Of a stretch of DNA of 64,000 nt, positions 37,099-50,900 are shown in pieces; position 1 is the first letter of the stretch, and each line of letters begins with the position of its first letter. This DNA is from Atrichornis clamosus (lineage: Eukaryota > Chordata > Aves > Passeriformes > Menuridae): the NCBI GenBank assembly GCA_013400975.1, contig WBMZ01010870.1, positions 124,001-188,000 on the forward strand, read 5' to 3'. The notes beneath the pieces were generated by a model. That model worked only from the letters and a program-made list of their open reading frames with translations, had not been told where the DNA came from and searched no databases. A program made the position numbers and the translations under genes.

Positions 37099-38809
37099 AA
37101 AAAGACTACACCAGATAATTGAAAACCCAACAGAAACCAGCGTGAGGGACTTGATTAAAGGCAGCAAGACCTTTCCACTGACTTTAGGTGGCTTGACGTC
37201 ACTTCCTAAACCTCCAATTTCATAGAACAAAGATTGTTTTGTGATTTATTTCCAGAGGGATTTTGAAAATGCACTGCTGGTGAAGGCAGCCCAGGTTGAT
37301 GTGATGTGAGACACTGGGCAGGACTACAGAAAAGCCAGGTTCAATTCTCAGTACATGATTTTCCTGTGTATCTAAGAATAATGTCCAGCACTTACCGTAA
37401 TGGGAAGGGAGTGCAAGCATCTCTGAAGTATAAAAAAAAGCCAACAATAAGCTCTCCTATTTAATTTTATTTCTGCCTTCATGGTTTAAGAGTAAGATGT
37501 GCTTTGCTGAGCAGGGCACAGTAAAAGGCCCTGAGGTACAGGAACAGTGATTTATACAATATTTTGTTTACATCTAAGCACAGGTCTGAATACCATCCCC
37601 CTTCTGAAGACTCACTCCCCTTGCTCTGCCTTAATAAAATAATTCAAAGATGCAACCATTACAGCCAGGCAATCACCACCATCATGTCGAATGAGACTAA
37701 AATAAATGATGCAGAAGCTGCAGCTGCTCCATCAACAAAATCCACTGCTTCGGAAGAAAACCTTGAGGGATAATTACCACTGAAAAAACAGCCTTGTTCT
37801 CCTAAATCCCTCCTGCCCTCTTCCCAGCAGTGCTGGGGGATGTATCTCCAGATGTCAACACTGACTCTGGCCTGGAGCTGAGCTCTTTTTAGAACTGCCT
37901 CTCTCCCAAAAAAGCAGTGGTTTAACAAGTCTCTCCTAAAAATCTGAAGAACATACTCCTTTATTTCAACAGTAAAAGTATCAGGGATTTAATACCACCC
38001 ACTAGTGTGGTTGTGAAGACTTGACTTTTTAAGACTTGAATGTCCAATCTTCATTCTTTGTTCTCTCACACTTTGATTTCTTTCCCAAACTACTACTTAG
38101 TCTTTCCTGTGTGCCACCATGAAGGTAGAAATAACCACACAGAGATGGGTCCTAATGCAATTATCTGTAACTGCATATTTTCAGGATCTCACCTCCCTTC
38201 AGACCCACTGATCTATCCAAACACCTCTACAAGAAAAAGCCCCACAGTCAGCTGGTTGTTCCCTAGAAAATCCTTAAAAATCTCCACAAATGAGATGACA
38301 GATGCCATCATCTCCCTCAATCTCCAGCTCCATCCATGACTGATGAACACAAACACAGCAGCAATTCACCTCTCTCCCCAAACGATGGCCTCCAAACATC
38401 CAGCACAGGATTATCCCATTTCACCTTAGGAAACTACTCTCAGTCTGCCTCGAGCACATGCTCTGCAGTCATGCTGTGAGCTCCCAGCTTTCACCTGGAG
38501 ACCTCTCCTTGCTCCCTGGCAAGTTTGGCCAAGCAGCACGTTTGGGCCCTCAGAGGGAGAGGGAAGCAGCTGCAAGCTGAGGTGGCTGGATGTCCCTGGA
38601 TGTCCCTGCATCCACACAGAGCCCATGATCCACCCCCTGGCTCACTTCCAGGGCATTTCTTCATCCAAAAAGCTGCAGCACGAGCTACTTTATGTGCCAC
38701 TGAGGATAAACTTAACACACAACAACTGAGCTATGCAGAAGCCAAGGGGGTGAGATGCCAGGGACCTGCTGCTAATGTGTCAGCAAGGAAACATTTGCCA
38801 TATGCACGT

Positions 38810-38828
38810 CTGCTGCTGCTGCTGCTGC
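38810..38828 (+). repeat. CTG trinucleotide repeat (six units)
   Basis: Six consecutive CTG units. I see no coding context. Confidence 0.9.
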
Positions 38829-40650
38829 GCAATTAGGGGATAGCTTCAAGAGGCCTCCTCTTTTTCTAGATGAGCCAGAGAAAGAAGAAATCTTTCTTCA
38901 CTAACCTGATAACACTTAAATGACAGAATAAGTGCAGAGATGCTGCTCAAAACCACAGGGGGTGACTCATCCAGGCTGCTGAGGAGCGATCCCAGCACAG
39001 GCACCCAATTCCATGCTCGTCCTCCAAGGCTGAACCCACAGCTGCAATCCCGCTAAAAATCTGCAGGTAAAATTCATGGTAAGAGCTAACAAAGCAGCTC
39101 ATTTCACTCTGAGCTTTTCTGAACAACTGTACAGGGTTCAGCATTTCTACTGGGGATTTTTTTTTTAATGATTTGCTAACTGTAGTCCCATGGAAATGAC
39201 ACCAGCAGGAATGCAAGGGAAGCACAGAGCAATCTGTGTTCCCAAAATGACACTGCTGACTGCTGCCTCCTGCTTTGCAGGGTAACTGCTCAGCAGCAAG
39301 GAGAACACACGATTCCTGGTGCTGCAGGCCACAGTACCCGAATGTTTGTGTTGGTGTGGTTTGATCCAAGAGCCCTGTGCCATATCCTATCCAATCTCAT
39401 ATCCTATCCCACAGGTTATCCCCTGGAATCCCCACCTGGGAGGAGAGCTGGGAGAGCAGGCTGTGCTCTCAGCAGCAGAGCAGTAGAGAACCTCCAGCCC
39501 AGAACAGGCAGCTAGAAAAACAAAGGTGAGAGAGGAACGAGGTTCCGCTCCTGTAAAACCTGTTGTGATCCACTCCCTGCATCATCCCATCTCCCCATCC
39601 AGCACTCAGGCACAGGAGCTTCTGGACATCCCTGGTGGAGGCAAAAATGTTTACTTACTCCATTCCTTCTATACAGATTTAAGAGTTTACCCCAGTCACA
39701 GCTTCAGGCAGCAGGTTTCTCCTTTGTTTAAAAAAAAAGTCTCAGAACATCATCAGTTACAGTTCCATAGTCAATTACTGCTAACAAGGAAAGTAATGGA
39801 AATTCTTCCTTTTAATGGTGAGATGTTGAATGGATACATCCATAACCAAGCCTGTATATTCAAAAAATAAGGTCTAAACCATGTTCCGGCCTATTATATA
39901 AATAAATGAGCAGCAGACTAGCCAAGAGCAATTGAAATATTTTCAGTTCATGTTACCACAGTTATAACTCAAACACAGCCAGCTAGGGCAGAGCTGGATT
40001 AGCAGCACAGGAGCAGGAGTGCTGCAGATCTCTCTTCCCACTGATGACAGGGAGCAGTCAAGTCAGCAACAGACCTCAGGATTTAAAATGTAGAAACCAG
40101 CTTTTGTCTTCTTTAAACTACCTACATCTTATTCCAGCTGGTAGCATCCTGTCTCTGCACTTTGGTTTAATTTTACATTTCCCAAAAGTGACCATGTTAA
40201 TCTTCTGTGTATGGGTCCTATTCTGCATCTCATACACCTGTACAGGTCTCTCCAGCTTTGAGGCACAGTTTAGGGACCTGTTTGACCTCAAAACCCAGCA
40301 TTTAAAACCAATTGTGTATAAAGCACACCTTTCTGTTTCATGGAGCAAGCTTTTCCTGGATACCACTTGAATTTCTTTAAACCAAATCTCGTGCAGAACA
40401 GTAATTACGAAGCAATTTCTGGTACAGAAAGAGATTTAAGAACCACTCAGAGAGCAGTTACACCTCACCCACGAATCCCAGCTCAGCAAAACCCCTGCAG
40501 ACCTGAAGCAAATGGACACAGTATCCTTTTGGAAAGGTCTGTTAGATACTGGGTGCTGGTACCCAGCAACTGCTCACTGCATCAGCTGGGTATCACCATC
40601 TCTGGCCTGCCCTGCACTGATCCACCATCACAGCTTTGACACCTGCTTCA

Positions 40651-40712
40651 ACAGGCCTGGAGTGCCAGGACAAGGGGGAATGGCTGCAAACTGACAGCAG
40701 GCTTGGATTCAG
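40651..40712 (+). repeat. small internal CR1 fragment, sense
   Basis: Only the segment caggcctggagtgccaggac, aagggggaatggctgcaaac, tgacagcaggcttgga is recognisable, without the downstream half or the tail. Confidence 0.7.
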
Positions 40713-42210
40713 CACCAGGGCGTGCAAACACCACGGCAGGGCCTGCTGCATGCGCTGCAGAAGGTGTTCAGTAAGACCGGCCACCCATGCAAAGTGTGTG
40801 TGTGCCATCACAACAGTGAAGCGCATAAACCGATCAGTGCTGCTCACCCCCAGAACCTGAAACTGGAGCTGACTGGGCGACCAGGAACCACCCAAAAACA
40901 TCCTGAGTCCTCCTTCCAACTCCCTGCAGGCAGCACACGGAGTGTGGCAGGAGCAGGGGTCACACGTCAGCCCGGCTGCGGGACAGGGCAGTCTCTGAAT
41001 TCAGGGAGGTGAATTGCTGGCTCGTGGTCCTGCAGCTGTGAAAGGTGTGTAACTGAGCACAAGCTGGGGGAAATAACCCTGAAAGCACACAGCAAATGGA
41101 GCATTCTCCCACGCCCCCTCAGAGCCGCCCGGCCACGCAGCTGAGCCCACGCTGCCTTTTTTCTGCCAAATCAATACATGAATAGAAGGGGGGAAAAACC
41201 CAGCTGAAAACAGCCTCACAGGAGTCAAAGCAAGGAGAAAACCCATACAGAGAACAGAAGAAATACACATTCTGCTCAGCTGTAGGAGCAGAGAAGAAAT
41301 GTGTAATAAATAATTGAAAAGGCTTTCAAAGACCATTGAATACAATCAGTAGGAATTGAAAAGTAATAGGATTTTTTTTTAAGAATTGAGCTGCCAGAAC
41401 AATACAAATGGCCACAGGATTATAATTCATGTGGAAAGCCCAGGTCAGAATAGGCCAGTGCAGACATCCAAACACACTAAAGCTCTGCAGATGCTCGTGC
41501 AGGAAGAGAAAAATGATGGGGAGAGAAGTTAACGCAACAACTGTTCAACTTGTGAGAATGGAACAAAATAATACAGGGCTCCAGAAGAAATCAGAAATAT
41601 GGATTGCAAAAGACTGAGTAGACTCAGAAAAGCAAGAAGGACGTGAGTGCTCAGTCTATTTGTCCAGCTTTGACAAGAGACTGAGCAGGTCCTGGCTCTG
41701 AGGATGTAAATGCACCACCCAGGGCCCACACCAGGACCCTCACCCACATCTGAGGGCACAGGACAGCATCCACAGGCATGTCAAAATTACACCCACCGTA
41801 GAGTTTCCATCATCTCGAGGACAATACTGACTCAAAAGTATTTTCCAAGTTCTTCCACTGCGCTCCAAGCAGATCTCCTTTCTCATGGGGATCAACTGAG
41901 CTGACCCTCTAGGAGTTACTGTGACTCCTTCTCCTTCCCACAAGAATTCTTCTTACAATTACTTTATTATTCAAATGTTCAAATACTGCTCCTTTTCCAA
42001 CGCAGTGTCCACACGCCAGGGCCTTACTTATTTCACAGTGTCACTGGGTAAGGGGCCAAGGAACAACACAGACCTCTCTGAACCACCCACACAGCCACAA
42101 AGAATTACTAAAGCCATCTCAACAGCCTTCAAACTTTACGTGTTTTGACCTGCTGATATGTGCAGAAACTACATGAAAACTATCACATTTCAAAGCTGCT
42201 TATACCCCCA

Positions 42211-42343
42211 TGTCCAAGGCCAGGCAGGAGGGGGTTTGGAGCAACCTGGTCTACTGGAAGACGTCCCTGTCCGTGGCAGGGAGTGGAACGGGATGAGCTT
42301 CAAGGCCCGTTCCAACACAAACCATTCTGGGATTCTATGATTC
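42211..42343 (+). repeat. CR1 3' fragment, sense
   Basis: Reads tgtccaaggccaggcaggag, gagcaacctggtctactgga and gggatgagcttcaaggcccg, with the tail attctgggattctatgattc. Confidence 0.92.
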
Positions 42344-43750
42344 AACAGCACAGCCTCAGTTTGGTTTTTTTCATAACCCCTCTACAAGGATGTCAAGGTT
42401 CTATCATCTTCCCAGAGACTTGTCTCAAAGGTTTTTTAACCCTGGCACATTTACTACTTCGAGAAGTACTTTAGTATTGCCCAAATTTCATTTATATCTT
42501 TGTTCCTTTTTTTTGTTTTGTTGTTATTTCCCTCCTCATGTCCACCAAGCACCAACTGCAGTAACTTGTGGAGTGTTCTCCATGTCCAGCTCTGCAGGTC
42601 CAGCAGGACCATTCCATCCTGATTCCCTGTGACAGAGACACTCAGACACAGCTGCAGCCCGTGTTAAAAGGCAGCCAACCAACAGCTGGACACTGTCCAG
42701 CTCATCGGCCCTTTACTCCCACATTTAGCTTTCTGCACATGAAAATAGCAGCTGCTTTCCTGAGAGCATTTCTGAAGAGGATTTCTTTTTAAAGTTAGAA
42801 AAAAGTAGTATGTTTATGAGCTCTAAAGCAGGCTGGCTCTCTTAGATACAGTTTTATTCTGTTAGGAAAGCAATACTGAGACTAAATTCAAAAAACGTTG
42901 AACAGGATATTAAGAAGAAGAAAAAGGAAAATGGGGGGTTCAACAGTGCAGTGTGATTGCACCACACAAACCCAGCTTTCAAACAGTGCAGCTACACGGC
43001 CCCAGGTTTAAACCAGAGCTGTGCAGGGTCCTGCAGACTGTGCCCCTCCCTCCCCAACCCATGACTGGGATGGTCATGGCTGAGCAAGGAGCCTGTAACC
43101 AGGAGCTGATTCAATATTATTCGTAAGAAAAAACATATCACTGAGACCAGTTCCAAGAACTGCATTTCACTCAAAACAACACAACTGTAAATGTTGGTGT
43201 CATTTATAGCACCTATAAATCATCCACTGCCAGGCAACTGATAAAGCCAGTCTCAGGAAAATCTGCTTTCAGAATGATATGCACCAAAACACCATAAATC
43301 CTTCAGCCAGTATTACTGTACTTTTCCATCCCCGTGTTATATGCAAATTCCATGCAACTGAATTATGATACTGTAGCTGAGCACTTACCAATTATATTTC
43401 AAACAGACTATTTAAAGGTGCCTCCATCCCACTGCAAAAAACATCATCAGGACAGCGACAGCAGAGAAGAATCCAGCCCAGAAGCTAATGACAGGATTCT
43501 TCTCTCTTCACTTTGTTTCTCTTCAGTTGCATTTTTTGTAATTAAAAATTATATGACAAAGAGCCACTGTTTTCTCATCTCCAGTGAATCATTTAATACA
43601 TATATCAGTGCTCATAAAAAAACCCTACTGCACCCAGGCAAAGTTGACATCCTCAGAACTCCAAAGGCTAAATCCAGAACGTCAGTGTGAGAGCCTGAAG
43701 CTAAAACAGAGCAAGGACAGAAACACTGTGTCTGGATGAGTTTCTGTTCA

Positions 43751-43873
43751 AGATCAGGTTGGATGGGGCTGGGAGCAACCTGGTCTAGTGGAAGGTGTCC
43801 CTGCCCATGGTAGGGGGTCGAATGGGATGATTCTTAAGGTTCCTCCCACACCAAACCATTCCAGGATTCTATG
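43751..43873 (+). repeat. CR1 3' fragment, sense
   Basis: Reads agatcaggttggatggggct, gagcaacctggtctagtgga and aggtgtccctgcccatggta, with the tail attccaggattctatgac. It shares the 'ggtcta' variant with the copy at 42211-42343, 1.4 kb away. Confidence 0.92.
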
Positions 43874-46800
43874 ACAAGTTTTAAAAGATGTTGAAATAAA
43901 AACTAAAAATTGCAGGTTTTCCTTATTTTTTTTCCTCACTTTCCCTCTGCTAAAATGGAAGCGAAGCCTAAGTGCTTGGGTTTACCACAAATGCTGCTAA
44001 GTTTAAAACCAAAAATCAAAAAATCTGGACATTCTGCCTGGAAATCATTTCACTTTCTGATAAGCAGCTTCCCATAACTCAGCACTCCCTCATCTCCTTA
44101 TTTTGCTGTATAGCAACACCTGAGCCCTTCCTATTTATGATAGCACCATCACCACTCCTGGAACAGCTTTTTCAACACAGCCAGACCCAGTGCTGGGTTG
44201 GAAATCTGCCATGTGAAGGAGTCCAAGCAGCACGAGAAGCAGTTTTGGTAAGGAATGAGCTCTGTGTTACACCAATATCACCCTGCCTCCTCCCAGTGAC
44301 ATGATGGGAATTATCAACTGCTTGCTGGGATGGAAGAGACCCTCTGAAGTCCCCCAAAACATGAAGGAAGGAGAGAAATGCCACGGGAAGAAGGGAAGAA
44401 GTTGCTTAGCAACTCTCTTATTCTGACAGCCAGTCGGGTGAAAGAAATTTAAAAGGATAAAGGTGAAAGAATTAAACACAGAAACTTTGCCTTCTCCAGG
44501 GTCCTCAGCTGACCTGAGTCACATTACTCAGATGGTTATTCAACCCGTGCTAGCTGCAGATACAGGGCAAAAATAACAGGAATCAACAGCTACCCAATGA
44601 AAAAATAAAGCAGCAAAAACCTTGGGAAGGCAGCCTTGATCACCCTCAGGTCTACACAAAGCAGCCATGTGGATTTCAATACCCAAATGCCAACTGCTCC
44701 CCCTCCAAAGCATCCCAAAATGTGAGCTTCCAAGCAAGCACCGGAAATCAAACTAAATACAGCCAAGATGCCAAACCAGGACCAGCAATTCCTGGGGCAT
44801 TTGCAGCTGGCATCAGCTGGAATGGAGGCTGTGACCCCAGCAGCTTGGTTAGTCCTCTCTTGTTAGGCAATAAAAAGATGTTATACAGGCCTCTGAATAA
44901 AAGGACAAATGATAATGTTAAGCTAAAATGTGACAGAAGGAATGATGTGACAGACCCTGGAGTTTAAGGCTGGGCTTTCCAACAGCTCCAACTCCCCAAA
45001 CTGAGATCCAATAAAACAAGGGGGCTACCTGATGCAAACAAGTGTTTCTGTAGATACAGCAGTTTTAAAAGAAAAATAAAAGTATTGATTTTTGCTATTA
45101 TTTGACACAGATGATCAATCTGCACATGACCCATGCATTTCAGTCTATAATGTAACTGATAAAAGTGTAATGGAACATTAATCTTCATTTAGGGTTGCTT
45201 AAGTGCCTCACTGTGTGTGGGGGGGAAAGGACCTGATTTTCTACAAGGCAAAGTGCAGCCTCAGAGAGGGACATGTACAGATCTGTTATCAGTGTATAAA
45301 AAGCAAGACTGGTATTTCAGAGCAGAGCAGGCTTTTTTGTAAGGAGAGGAGCAGGTAATCCAATTTTACATGATGAAATCCCACACTTTTGTACTTTCCC
45401 CATGGCACTCGGCTTCCCTCAGTGGTTTAAGAGTGAAAAGCCAGCCCAGGCTGGCAATCTCCCCCCTGAGCCCCAAGGATTTCTCTCCTTGCAAGTGACC
45501 ACACACCCTCACAGAATACCAATGACATGGGGTGGCATGGCTGGGAACCAAACCAGGGGGCTCCAGAGCAGCCCAGCACATGGCAGCAACAATTCTGTTT
45601 ATTTTAGCAAACCTAACTAAAGATATGAAGTAAATCCATTGCCCTGGTCACTTCTCACACACTGCACAGTGAGTAGCTGATGGGGGAATTTCAGGCAGGG
45701 TTTGAGGTGCCTGGGACACTTCCCTACTCCCCAGTTCGCAAAACACTAAAAAACTGATTTATCTACTCACAATTTACCAGGGAAAAATATTTCATTTTCC
45801 ATCCAAGCCAGCTACAGGGAAGAATGGGAAACACTCTGAAAAGATCTTGAAAATTCCAGGTTGATTGGCCTTACAACTTGCTTGAAATCCGAATGAATTA
45901 ATAATAGTGTTTGAAAACAACTAGAGGAAGATTTAAATCAAAAAACTTTAAGTTTCAGTGAGGAAGTCAGTGTGCTTGGGTAGCTTGGATAAAGAAGATG
46001 CCACATTACGTGAGTGCTCAAGAGCCAGTGACAGCGACTCGGAGGAGCTTTCCTGGAGAAGCCTGGCAAGTGGCTTGGAAGGAAGCTCAGGATGTCACCC
46101 GGTCTGCCAGGGGGAAGAGAAGAGGGAAACCTTCACAAGAGCACGTTCACCCTCAAGAGGCTTCACTGAATGTCAGCGTGAGGGAACAACTCCTCCAGGA
46201 ACGCTCCAGAGCAGGAGCCTGCCCCAGGACTGCTGAGCGGCCCTAGAGCCTCCCTGCCTCCGTTTAGTCCTCATTAGTCCCTCTCCAATCACATGTAATC
46301 AACTTCAGCAACGAAAAACACCCCTAAACCCACACCAGCATCCTTCCTTGGGCATTTCCAGCCAGGAGTGGCCAGGCAAGAGCTACACGTGATGGGTGGC
46401 ACTAAACTGTGCAAATTAATCAAGACTAGAGAAAACTGTAAAATCCCAAGGAGCCGGAGAAAAGCCAGACAATTAAGCTGCCTGAACTTGAAATAGACTT
46501 ACCCTGACAAGCACAAGGTAGCACAGATTAGAAGGAATGTACAGCTGTGACACAGGCTTTACTGTATCATTATGACTCAATGACAATGTTTCACTGGGAT
46601 TCAGAAAACTCAGTGAAAATATGACAAAAAATAACACATAAAGCTACATGGGCACTGGGATATTTTATTTCTTGCCTTCATTTCATTATTCACCATACGG
46701 CATTCTGAATACTGAGTTAAAATACTTTAAAAAACCAACTCAAAACATTTCTACTGATTTGTATAGCAAGATCAGCTCTAACAGATACTCAAATTTTATT

Positions 46801-47053
46801 TTGGTGATCAGGATTATCTCTGAGATACCCTCACACACACTTTCTTTATGCACATCAACAGTCAACTGGTCTTACCACCAGTAGGCTTCACCCTGATAGA
46901 CTGTAATTCTGTAGATCTCTCACAAATCCTAAAAAACCCTCTTGGAGGCACAGCACCATTTCACAGCAAGTCCTAGTCACGGAAAACACTCTGGAGAGGT
47001 GTCATGATGTCGCATCATAACATGCCAGGCAGTTCCTGCACGTTACGCCCGTC

Positions 47054-47443
47054 TCATACAGCCCCTGGTGGGAACCCCACAAGCCCCTCGTGGCTGTGCA
47101 CTAGCAGTAGACCCATGAGCTGCAGCTCCTCTTCCCGAATTCCTACCCACCGGGGGCTGTTGTTTACCCAGATTAGCTTCCCATGCTCAGCATGAGAGAT
47201 TCCATATGCACGCCCCGATGCCTTCCATAAGAGGGAACAATTTGTATTCCTCAGCAGCGCTGCAGTGAGCTTATGCTTCCAGACAGCTCCTTGCCAACAG
47301 CCCTTCATTAAGTCTTCAACCCAACCCCAAGCTTCCCGTTCCATGAGCTGCCCTGTCAATGGAGGCTTTGCCTGGAAAGAAGCATCGCATTTTGTACGAG
47401 GAGGCTCAATCAAAATAACAGAGCCAGGAGAACTGGAGAACAA
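47054..47443 (-). other. unidentified 130-codon open frame, coding-like composition
   Basis: An uninterrupted minus-strand frame with balanced composition and five Trp in the middle (for example EAWGWVEDLMKGCW and KLIWVNNSPRWVGIR). Its first ATG is about 34 codons in, at LMEREAW. It is not part of CR1 and does not resemble C1orf21. It could be a remnant of a retroviral or other gene, an undescribed exon, or chance. No clear acceptor or donor pair brackets it and I do not recognise the family. Confidence 0.2.
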
Positions 47444-47939
47444 TCCTGACTGACGCGTTTACTCCCACTGCCCCAGACTTAGGGCAAGACACTCTTCCCA
47501 CTTGGATCACTTCCTGTTGGTCCCACACACCTAATCTGTACATTTTCACTTATCTCACAGTGAGAGTTACCTGAATTTCCTATTCTTGAGCAGTATTTTG
47601 GACTGGTTTTTTAGTCTAGAAAACCTCTGGAGCAAAACTCTATGTGAGCTTTTTTTTTTTCTCCTTAGACACTTTATGAAAGTTTATCAGATGTTTCAGA
47701 CAAATCACTGCTGGCTAGAGGGAAAAGCCCAGCCATCCTCAGCTCCTCTAGACACCCCTACACTTGGTTCAGAGAGCACAATTTGTATCTGCCAACTCCC
47801 CAAGGCAAGTGAGGCAAATCTAGGACAAGTCATGAATGAGCAAGTGAGCAGAAGCTGTGGGTATCTCTGAACATGTGTTCCTGTTCTCCTCTACACCCTT
47901 CCCTGTGGCATGAACATGTCACAAAGCTGTATGTGCCTG

Positions 47940-47992
47940 TACATATATATATATAAAATACATGTGTACACATGTGTGTGTACATATATATC
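47940..47992 (+). repeat. TA/TG compound microsatellite
   Basis: Runs of TA and TG/AC alternation (acatatatat..., catgtgtgtgtac, atatatat), with partial self-complementarity around acatgtgt. Confidence 0.88.
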
Positions 47993-50900
47993 CTATAAAG
48001 CCAAACACAACATCTAGAAGGCACAAATACACAAACTTTTGCATTTCAAAACCAAGATTCCTAAAAATGCCAGTCCTTACCTCCTCCTCCCATGGTGCCA
48101 GGCTCTCCCAGCTCAAACACATTTAACAGTACCCTGTGCTGGAGCTTCTGGCAGCTGGTTTCCAGGACAGAAAACATCTCTCATCCTCTCAAACATCAAA
48201 ATTGCTCTCCAGAGGGGCTGCAAGGCAAGCTTTAAAACTACTTTCCCGTTAATTATCTTAACACTGCTTTCAAAATAATTTTCAAAACTGTTGCAAATAC
48301 TTCCCATGATTATAAAAGCTGCATTTATTTATTGCCTTTAACCTAAACCTAAAGCGGTCTTGATTAATATTAATCCAAATGAGATCTCCCCCTCTAAGTA
48401 ACAACACTGTCTGGCACTCCTAAATTAAAGTAGCATGTTCTGTGATTCTGCAGCTCTCCTCCAAGGGGAGGGGAAGAAATGCCTGCAGGATAGGACGGCT
48501 GGGGTGAGGGAGGAAGAGCCCACAACCCCCGTGACACGTGCACGTCAAGCTCCTCAAGCTGAGGGACTCGCAGCGACTCGAGATGGATTTTCAGTAATCC
48601 TGGGAAACTTCATTCTTGACAGAAACAGCCCAAGCCTTCAGATTTATGTAATTTCTTCTTGATGCCAAGCAACAGCCAGCAGCAGCCTCTGCTGAGTTCT
48701 ATTCTAATGGTTCAGGTTAAGAACAAGCCATAAAATCAAAGCAAAATTCCAGATGCCAACCAAAGAAATGGCTGCACCCCATTAGGGTTCTGCTCTCCGT
48801 GTGCCTCCAAACATGAGATTACCAATATAAAGGATTGGGAATACATTTCATGTCTGGGTGAGCATCAGATTCACATGTCAAAGAGCAGTGTCTTGTAACA
48901 GAGCAAACATCTTTGATTGCAACAAATAATAATATGGATTGTAACTCTGAGAGCATCAGTTTGGTATCTGCTATGGAGGTGCTTCTTTTAGCACCGTATC
49001 ACTTGGAAGTTGTTTTATTTGGGGTGGGGTTTTGGTTGGTTTTTTTTTTTCTCATTTAAAAAAAAAGCATTTTTTATGCACTGACAACATGCTTATCATG
49101 CAAACCAAAACTTTTCATACTGTACACTACCAAAAACTTTAAAGCAGGAGACAAGGACAAAGTATAAACGCTGAAAAACCAGACAGCAAAGAACAGTTTC
49201 AGAAACCTTCAGATACTACTAATTATCCTTTCCTAATTGTAGGGTTCTGTTGTTAGAGCTTCACATTATGGTGGTTGGAAACAACATACATGAAAAATAA
49301 ATTTAAAATTTGCTCATGCCCTTCATAAGCATGATCTATCCTAGCCCCTGCAGAAGACAAACTAACAAACAGATAATTCTATCAAAACAGCACAAGAATA
49401 GTACAACTTTAAATCATTTTTTAAAAAGGTATTGAAGATTCTTGTTAGTTTTAAGGCCTGCTTTAAATTTTGCTCTCATCCGCTGGACAAAATCTTATTT
49501 TCTTGCTTTAGATAACAAAAGCACACTTGGAGTTTGATGGGAAGCTCTTACACGACCTCTCTCTGCACCCAAAAATATTTATCTCTGAGCATACATATTT
49601 TACAACCTTGAATTTCTTTGCTTTAGTCCCTGCACACAACAGCCCTTCCAAAAGATGATGAAATATTCACCAAAGGCCTCCTTGATTTGCACCTGCAGCT
49701 GCTCAGACTGCAAGGCCCTAGTGGAGGTGAATTATTTACAAAACTGGGTTTTAACAGCCACAGCTGTCAGAGTAACTTGTCCTGTTTCCCTGGGTGCAGC
49801 ACCAGGGAGTGTCTGACAAAGGATGCTGATCTGGAGATGTGCAATGAAGATGAAGGGCAACTGTACCACTGAATGAGACCAAATTCAAACTCCTGACCCC
49901 ACACAGTCACCTCAGGAGAAGGGAGTCACACTGGGGTCACAGTGCTGCTCCAGCTGACCACATCCACGCTGCTTCTGGAGCTCTTGAAGGACTCATGAAA
50001 ACAGCACATGATGGTTTTGATCAGTCCCTATTCTTTATTTGAGCATTTCTTTAGCCTGATGCTATTTTATCACTTAGGTTTAAATGCATAATCACTCTGG
50101 CCTGAGAGAAGCCACAGTTCACCCAGACAGCTGAATCCCAGCCCCACTAAACATGATCCTGCATTGCTCATGATTGTCACCACAAGAGATGCTACAAGCA
50201 CATTACAGTATTCATACTGTAAATACCAATTTTAGTGTGTGAACAGCTGATACAGATCAGTCCTTCTCTTACATACAGATACTGGCCTACAGAACATCTG
50301 TCTTCTTCTAAACACCACTAATATCTCTTTTAATTTCACCTTTGAGTTTTCTCCTTATACCTGAAAATCTCCTTCTTGGTGTCTGCAGCCTTTCTCACCA
50401 TAGCTTTCCCCATGATCAGCCTGTTCCAAAAACACCCTCACAGGTAGGTGGTGAGAAATCAACCACACCCATCACAGCATCAGTTATTCTGTGGTTATTA
50501 TTGCATGGGCAACACGATTGTTCCACTAGGACTGTGTTCTATTACCCAAAAAGACTTTAAATGTTTCACCAAGGTGAGTAAGAACTTTGTCTTCCTCAGA
50601 GAGCCTCCAGCTCCAACCCTGTGCCACCTGAATGTGGCTGTCACTGACCCCATCAACAGCTGCACCATAAATCCTTGGCACTGATAAAGTTACAGCTGGA
50701 ATGTTCAAACCTATCTGGAACTGCTCTGCCAACCACTGGAGGAGGACTGGGAGCAAGAGTGATCCTACCTGACTCATCTCCCATGAAAACACGGTTCCTC
50801 TGCACATCCGTAACAGCCCAAAAATTTGCCATGCTAAAGTGGAAATCTCCACTAATCCCTGGGATCAAAGAGAAGCTTAAAGCTTTAGGGATTTGGCTAT

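Noticed and set aside
38947..39369. 140-codon minus-strand frame with many Cys and Gln
   Set aside because: No homology recognised, and a second overlapping minus-strand frame in another phase is also open.
44318..44360. Possible short CR1 tail (gggatggaagagaccctctg)
   Set aside because: Only about 20 bp resemble the CR1 end, with no adjoining consensus.
45958..46236. Acidic Ser-rich plus-strand frame (CSRASDSDSEELSWRSL)
   Set aside because: It looks regulatory-protein-like, but the acceptor context is poor, there is no partner exon, and the second overlapping frame is equally open.
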